Below are positions 60,900 to 64,000 of a DNA stretch of 64,000 bases, in pieces. The stretch spans positions 40,381,656 through 40,445,655 of the forward strand of contig JARCOQ010000007.1 in NCBI GenBank assembly GCA_029207755.1. Direction: 5' to 3'. The translations under genes and the position numbers were made by a program. Origin of the DNA: Chamaea fasciata. Lineage: Eukaryota > Chordata > Aves > Passeriformes > Sylviidae. The stretch's first letter is position 1, and each line of letters begins with the position of its first letter. The notes below the pieces were generated by a model, which was not told where the DNA came from, did no database searches, and saw only the letters and a program-made list of their open reading frames with translations.

Positions 60900-61400
60900 A
60901 AATAAACTCAGATTGCGGGTAGTTATGTTAATCTAATTCAATCCTCTGTGGGCTAGGAGTGAAATTCTAATAGTGGAGCTGTTGAGGGCTTTTTTGTTAA
61001 TGGCTTGGGGATTACATTGAGTTAAAGGCTCATTTCCTAATCAAACAGAGAGGGAGAGAGTGACTCCGAATATTTATGAGTCTCCCAGCGCGAGTTAAAC
61101 ATTGAACTCCAAAAGCAGGATTTCAGTGCTGCAAGAAAGAGTTAAAACCCCTCAGGGCTGCTGTGGAGAGGGAAAAAAAAAATTAAAAAAAAAAAAAAGG
61201 AAACCAGTTAAGCCATCAGCATTTTCAACTGCTGTATAACTTCAGTTCGAGAGAAAATAATCATCTCACGAGCTAAAATGGAAACTGTAGCAAGATATTT
61301 AAAACAAAGTCAAGTGATGCTTCAAAAAGGCTCTTCTTCAGTGAAGCAGGATGCACGCAGTGCATGCAGCCGCCTAAGAGAAACTCCAAATAAATACTCT
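60900..61400. promoter_or_regulatory. Candidate conserved non-coding element
   Basis: Two compact parts flank an A-rich stretch (61,171-61,198). The left part has TTATGTTAATCTAATTCAAT, CATTGAGTTAAAGG, GACTCCGAATATTTATGAGTC and CAGCGCGAG. The right part has CAGTTCGAGAGAAAATAATC, CTCACGAGC and ATGCACGCAGTGCATGCAGCCG. Retained CpGs and homeodomain or forkhead-type cores suggest regulatory sequence. No coding frame spans the block. Confidence 0.4.
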
Positions 61401-61984
61401 TCTAAATGAGAAGGATTGGAGGGTGGGTTGCCTTTTTATTATTAATGCCTGGAAGACACAATTTAATTTTTCAATGCTTTTTATTTTTTGTTTCTACTTA
61501 ACTCTTGGGTCACCTTTTCTTTAAAAAAGAAAAAAAAAGGTAGTATGGATGGGTCAATATCTACATTGTCCTACTTGTGTTCTGTAGACTGGTACCTTTT
61601 GAGGCATTTTTTCTGTCCTTCAGTTTATCTGGAGTCTTGCATCAAATAGTCTAGTTGAAGAACTGTATTTGCTGTGACAGGAATGATTGACCAAATTAAT
61701 GCCTGATTGCTTTTGTGATGAGTTCATCATACCTGCGTGGGCAGCTTGAGCAGACCTTTCTGTTGCTGGAAAAGAGCAGGTCTGCCAGCCTGCCTGTCTG
61801 CAGCAAGCCCAGGACCTCTGTGTTGCTAAGGCCTCTGTGTTGTGAACTAGCCAGCAGTAAGCTTTTTTGCTCCAAGCTGGAGCATAGAAAATCTGTCTGC
61901 AGCAGGTTAACTGCACAAAATCAAGATTGCGCCATGATCCTGCCTCTCTTCTGAAAAGACGTCCTGGAAAGGAATAGGGATACA
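61401..61984. other. Unique non-coding sequence
   Basis: No repeat or exon recognised. Overlapping open frames on both strands at 61,620-62,012 have no family signature. Confidence 0.5.
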
Positions 61985-62090
61985 AACCTGTTGTTTTCTG
62001 ACACATGGCCAAGTCATATCTTTATGTTCCTCAGTTTCCCTGTTTGTAAAATGATATGTGACTGCCATCAAAATAACTCCAAGATCTACA
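61985..62090 (-). mobile_element. MIR-like SINE remnant
   Basis: CATGGCCAAGTCATATC, then GTTCCTCAGTTTCCCTG and TTGTAAAATGATATGTGACT follow the reversed MIR core. Compare 'aagtcacttaacctctctgtgcctcagtttcctcatctgtaaaatggggata'. The CTCAGTTTCC...TGTAAAATG pairing is a distinctive MIR hallmark. Old and diverged. Confidence 0.6.
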
Positions 62091-62892
62091 AAGAACAATC
62101 TTCTATAAATCCCAAGTGGTTGATTCGTCCATGTTGAAAACTGCAAATCACTGCCATAGGTGCATAGCTGAAAACAAGAGGGTTTGTGCTGGAACAAGAG
62201 TTGGCCCCTTCACTTTATTTGTTGTTGTTCAGCAGGGGTTTTGGTTTGTTTGGTTGTGGGTTTTTTAATACATTTTGTACTAGCCACCAATAAGGTTTTC
62301 TGATTTTGGCATAACAAGCAAATAGAAGACTAACTTCTTGTGTAACATTCAGTGGCGTTGTCCTATACGCTAGGTCTGAGTTTAGACTTAGTGACCATTG
62401 CTGAGATGAAGCTCCAGGTTTATCACTCAAAAGTGGTAAATTCTGGCTAAAAAAGTAAGTCGCTGTTTCATCTGGAGCCATGTGTATCAATGGTCATCCT
62501 GAATGCACCAAACTTGGCATTTTTGCTGACATGTCTATCTGGATGTAGCACCTTGAGGTAAGATTTGGCATCTTGCCCTAGTTTTAAAATTATTTAAAAC
62601 TGTGACCTGATGTGAATGCCTGAGGCCCCTTTCTCTCTGCGCTCTGTGCCTGGACCTGCTGAGGAGAGCACCATCAGCTAGAGTGTACTTTATTAAATGC
62701 ATTTGAAATACATATTAATTTTGTTCTTTCCCTCTAATCACTAGAATCTACAGCAGATCTCTTTGAAACAGAAGCTTTCTGTGGCTGAGCTGAAAACTGT
62801 GTAACAATTTTTTTCCCTGCCTTTTTTTTCCCATTGCAGTTTCCTTTCTTTTTGCCTCAACCTTTTCCTCTCCTGCACTTTTCTGCTGTGGC

Positions 62893-62928
62893 CAGTTTAT
62901 ACTTAGATTAGCAGTTTATACTTAGATT
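62893..62928. repeat. 19-bp tandem duplication
   Basis: CAGTTTATACTTAGATT occurs twice in direct orientation, 19 bases apart, with a two-base AG spacer. The copies are identical over 17 bases. Confidence 0.9.
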
Positions 62929-63770
62929 TCCCCTGCTAACCTTTCAGGTAAAATATACTTCTTTCTCCTCCTGTTGTCCTTTCCAGTGCAATGTTGAATC
63001 TTATGAATGACTTGCTTCTGTTTACCCTGAAGGTGGCTGCATTTCAGTGAAGTTTTGCCTGGCATATATACAGTTTATGAAGAACTGGGAAACTGAAAAG
63101 TGTTCTTCAGCTTTCCCAAGAAAGCTACTGTGATCTTGTATTTTAAAAAATACAGTAGTATAAGAATTTCAAGGAAGAAAATACTGCAGCTCTAAAACTT
63201 CAAAGCACATGGTTTAGTTGACATGGTGTCTTCAAAGTAACGACAGTTTTAAAGTTTCAGAATTCTTGAAAATCTCTAGAAAAAGTGCTGCACCTTTAGG
63301 GGAAATTCCTTTTCTTGGAGGGATGAATCTTGCAACTAAATCTTGCTGTTTGGATACTGGAGAGCATATGCCCAGCATATACAAGAAGGAAGCATAAGTG
63401 GCTATTTTTATTCATTAGGGAGTTGCTGCCCTTTCCTTTCCCTCAACCATGTGAGATGCGAATGATCCTGCTCACAAGAGTTACACGCTGCTCTCAGAAT
63501 GGATTCTCTTTTTCTTCATTATTGTGTTTGCTGAATCAGCAGGAAATATATTCCACAAGTTCTTACCCCAGTCTTCTGTGACCACCTCTTTGTAGTAGGC
63601 CTCAACAAATGACTGGTAGCCATATGCTAAAGTAGGCATTTAATTGACAACCCCCTAAAGCTCACAGGACCTAGAGGGTAACTTCCTGGGTGAGAAGAGA
63701 GTATGTCTGCTGCCAGGCTTGCCTTTCTTTTTGTTTGCTTTTTTATTCATCCTCAGACCTCTTCCCCCCT

Positions 63771-63794
63771 CCCCCCCCCCCCCCCCCCCCCCCC
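63771..63794. repeat. 24-base poly-C run
   Basis: Pure C24 preceded by CCCCCCT. On the minus strand this is a G24 tract able to form quadruplexes, and it is a difficult site for sequencing and assembly. Confidence 0.95.
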
Positions 63795-64000
63795 AAAGCT
63801 TCCTGGATGTTTTAAAATTGCAGTTGTCACTGGGAGATTTTTCTACTTCTTCCCTTTAAATAAGAAATTCTTTCCTGTTGCATCATGTCCCCATGGCCTG
63901 GTACAGGGGGTTTCAACCTTTCCCTGATGATGATGTGAACTCAAGTGGATTGGTGAAGAGCTCATGTGAATAGGATTTTCTCAGTCATACTTTTTTGGAT

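Larger units (their letters stand above)
62091..64000. other. Unique non-coding sequence to the window end
   Basis: Contains a 19-bp-period direct repeat (62,893-62,928) and a long C run (63,771-63,794). No repeat family or exon is recognised. The window stops in unique sequence. Confidence 0.5.

Noticed and set aside
1..64000. tRNA genes, CRISPR arrays, bacterial-type operons
   Set aside because: No tRNA B-box and cloverleaf seen, no regularly spaced repeats, and the repeats present are vertebrate retroposons.

Overview
The window looks like non-coding nuclear DNA from a bird, probably a songbird. Every mobile element I can recognise well is a CR1-type LINE: 3' ends with the ATTCTATGATT-like terminus, and reverse-transcriptase and endonuclease remnants of CR1 ORF2. 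One CR1 copy is split by a complete 411-bp solo LTR with a short target-site duplication. Its sequence resembles ERVL-type LTRs that are common in passerines; that family call is from memory. A few older amniote repeats (L3/CR1-like and MIR-like) are also present. There are no L1 or Alu-type elements, no operons, no tRNA or rRNA genes, and no open reading frame that I can assign to a host gene.

Layout. 1-7.2 kb is mostly unique, AT-rich DNA with one candidate conserved element near 1.1-1.3 kb. 7.2-9.96 kb is a dense mosaic of CR1 pieces in alternating orientation. 10-31.7 kb is largely unique, with short tandem duplications, an old L3-like repeat and several CpG-retaining blocks that look like conserved non-coding elements (about 19.7, 21.7 and 28.9 kb). 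31.8-36.1 kb holds two long minus-strand CR1 copies; the second carries the solo LTR. 36-64 kb is again unique DNA with a 43-T run, an older CR1 copy, candidate enhancer-like blocks (43.0-43.3, 47.8-48.1, 48.9-49.1 and 60.9-61.4 kb), a promoter-like stretch at 57.8 kb (E-box, MEF2-type site, then a splice-donor-like site), an AT-rich repeat-poor stretch (58-61 kb), MIR-like remnants and long C runs.

How it fits together. The best reading is a gene-poor interval, either intergenic or a very large intron, with candidate regulatory blocks separated by neutral sequence and old retroposon insertions. No host protein-coding exon is confirmed. Conservation of the candidate blocks is inferred from composition and motif content, not measured. 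No new coding system is evident.
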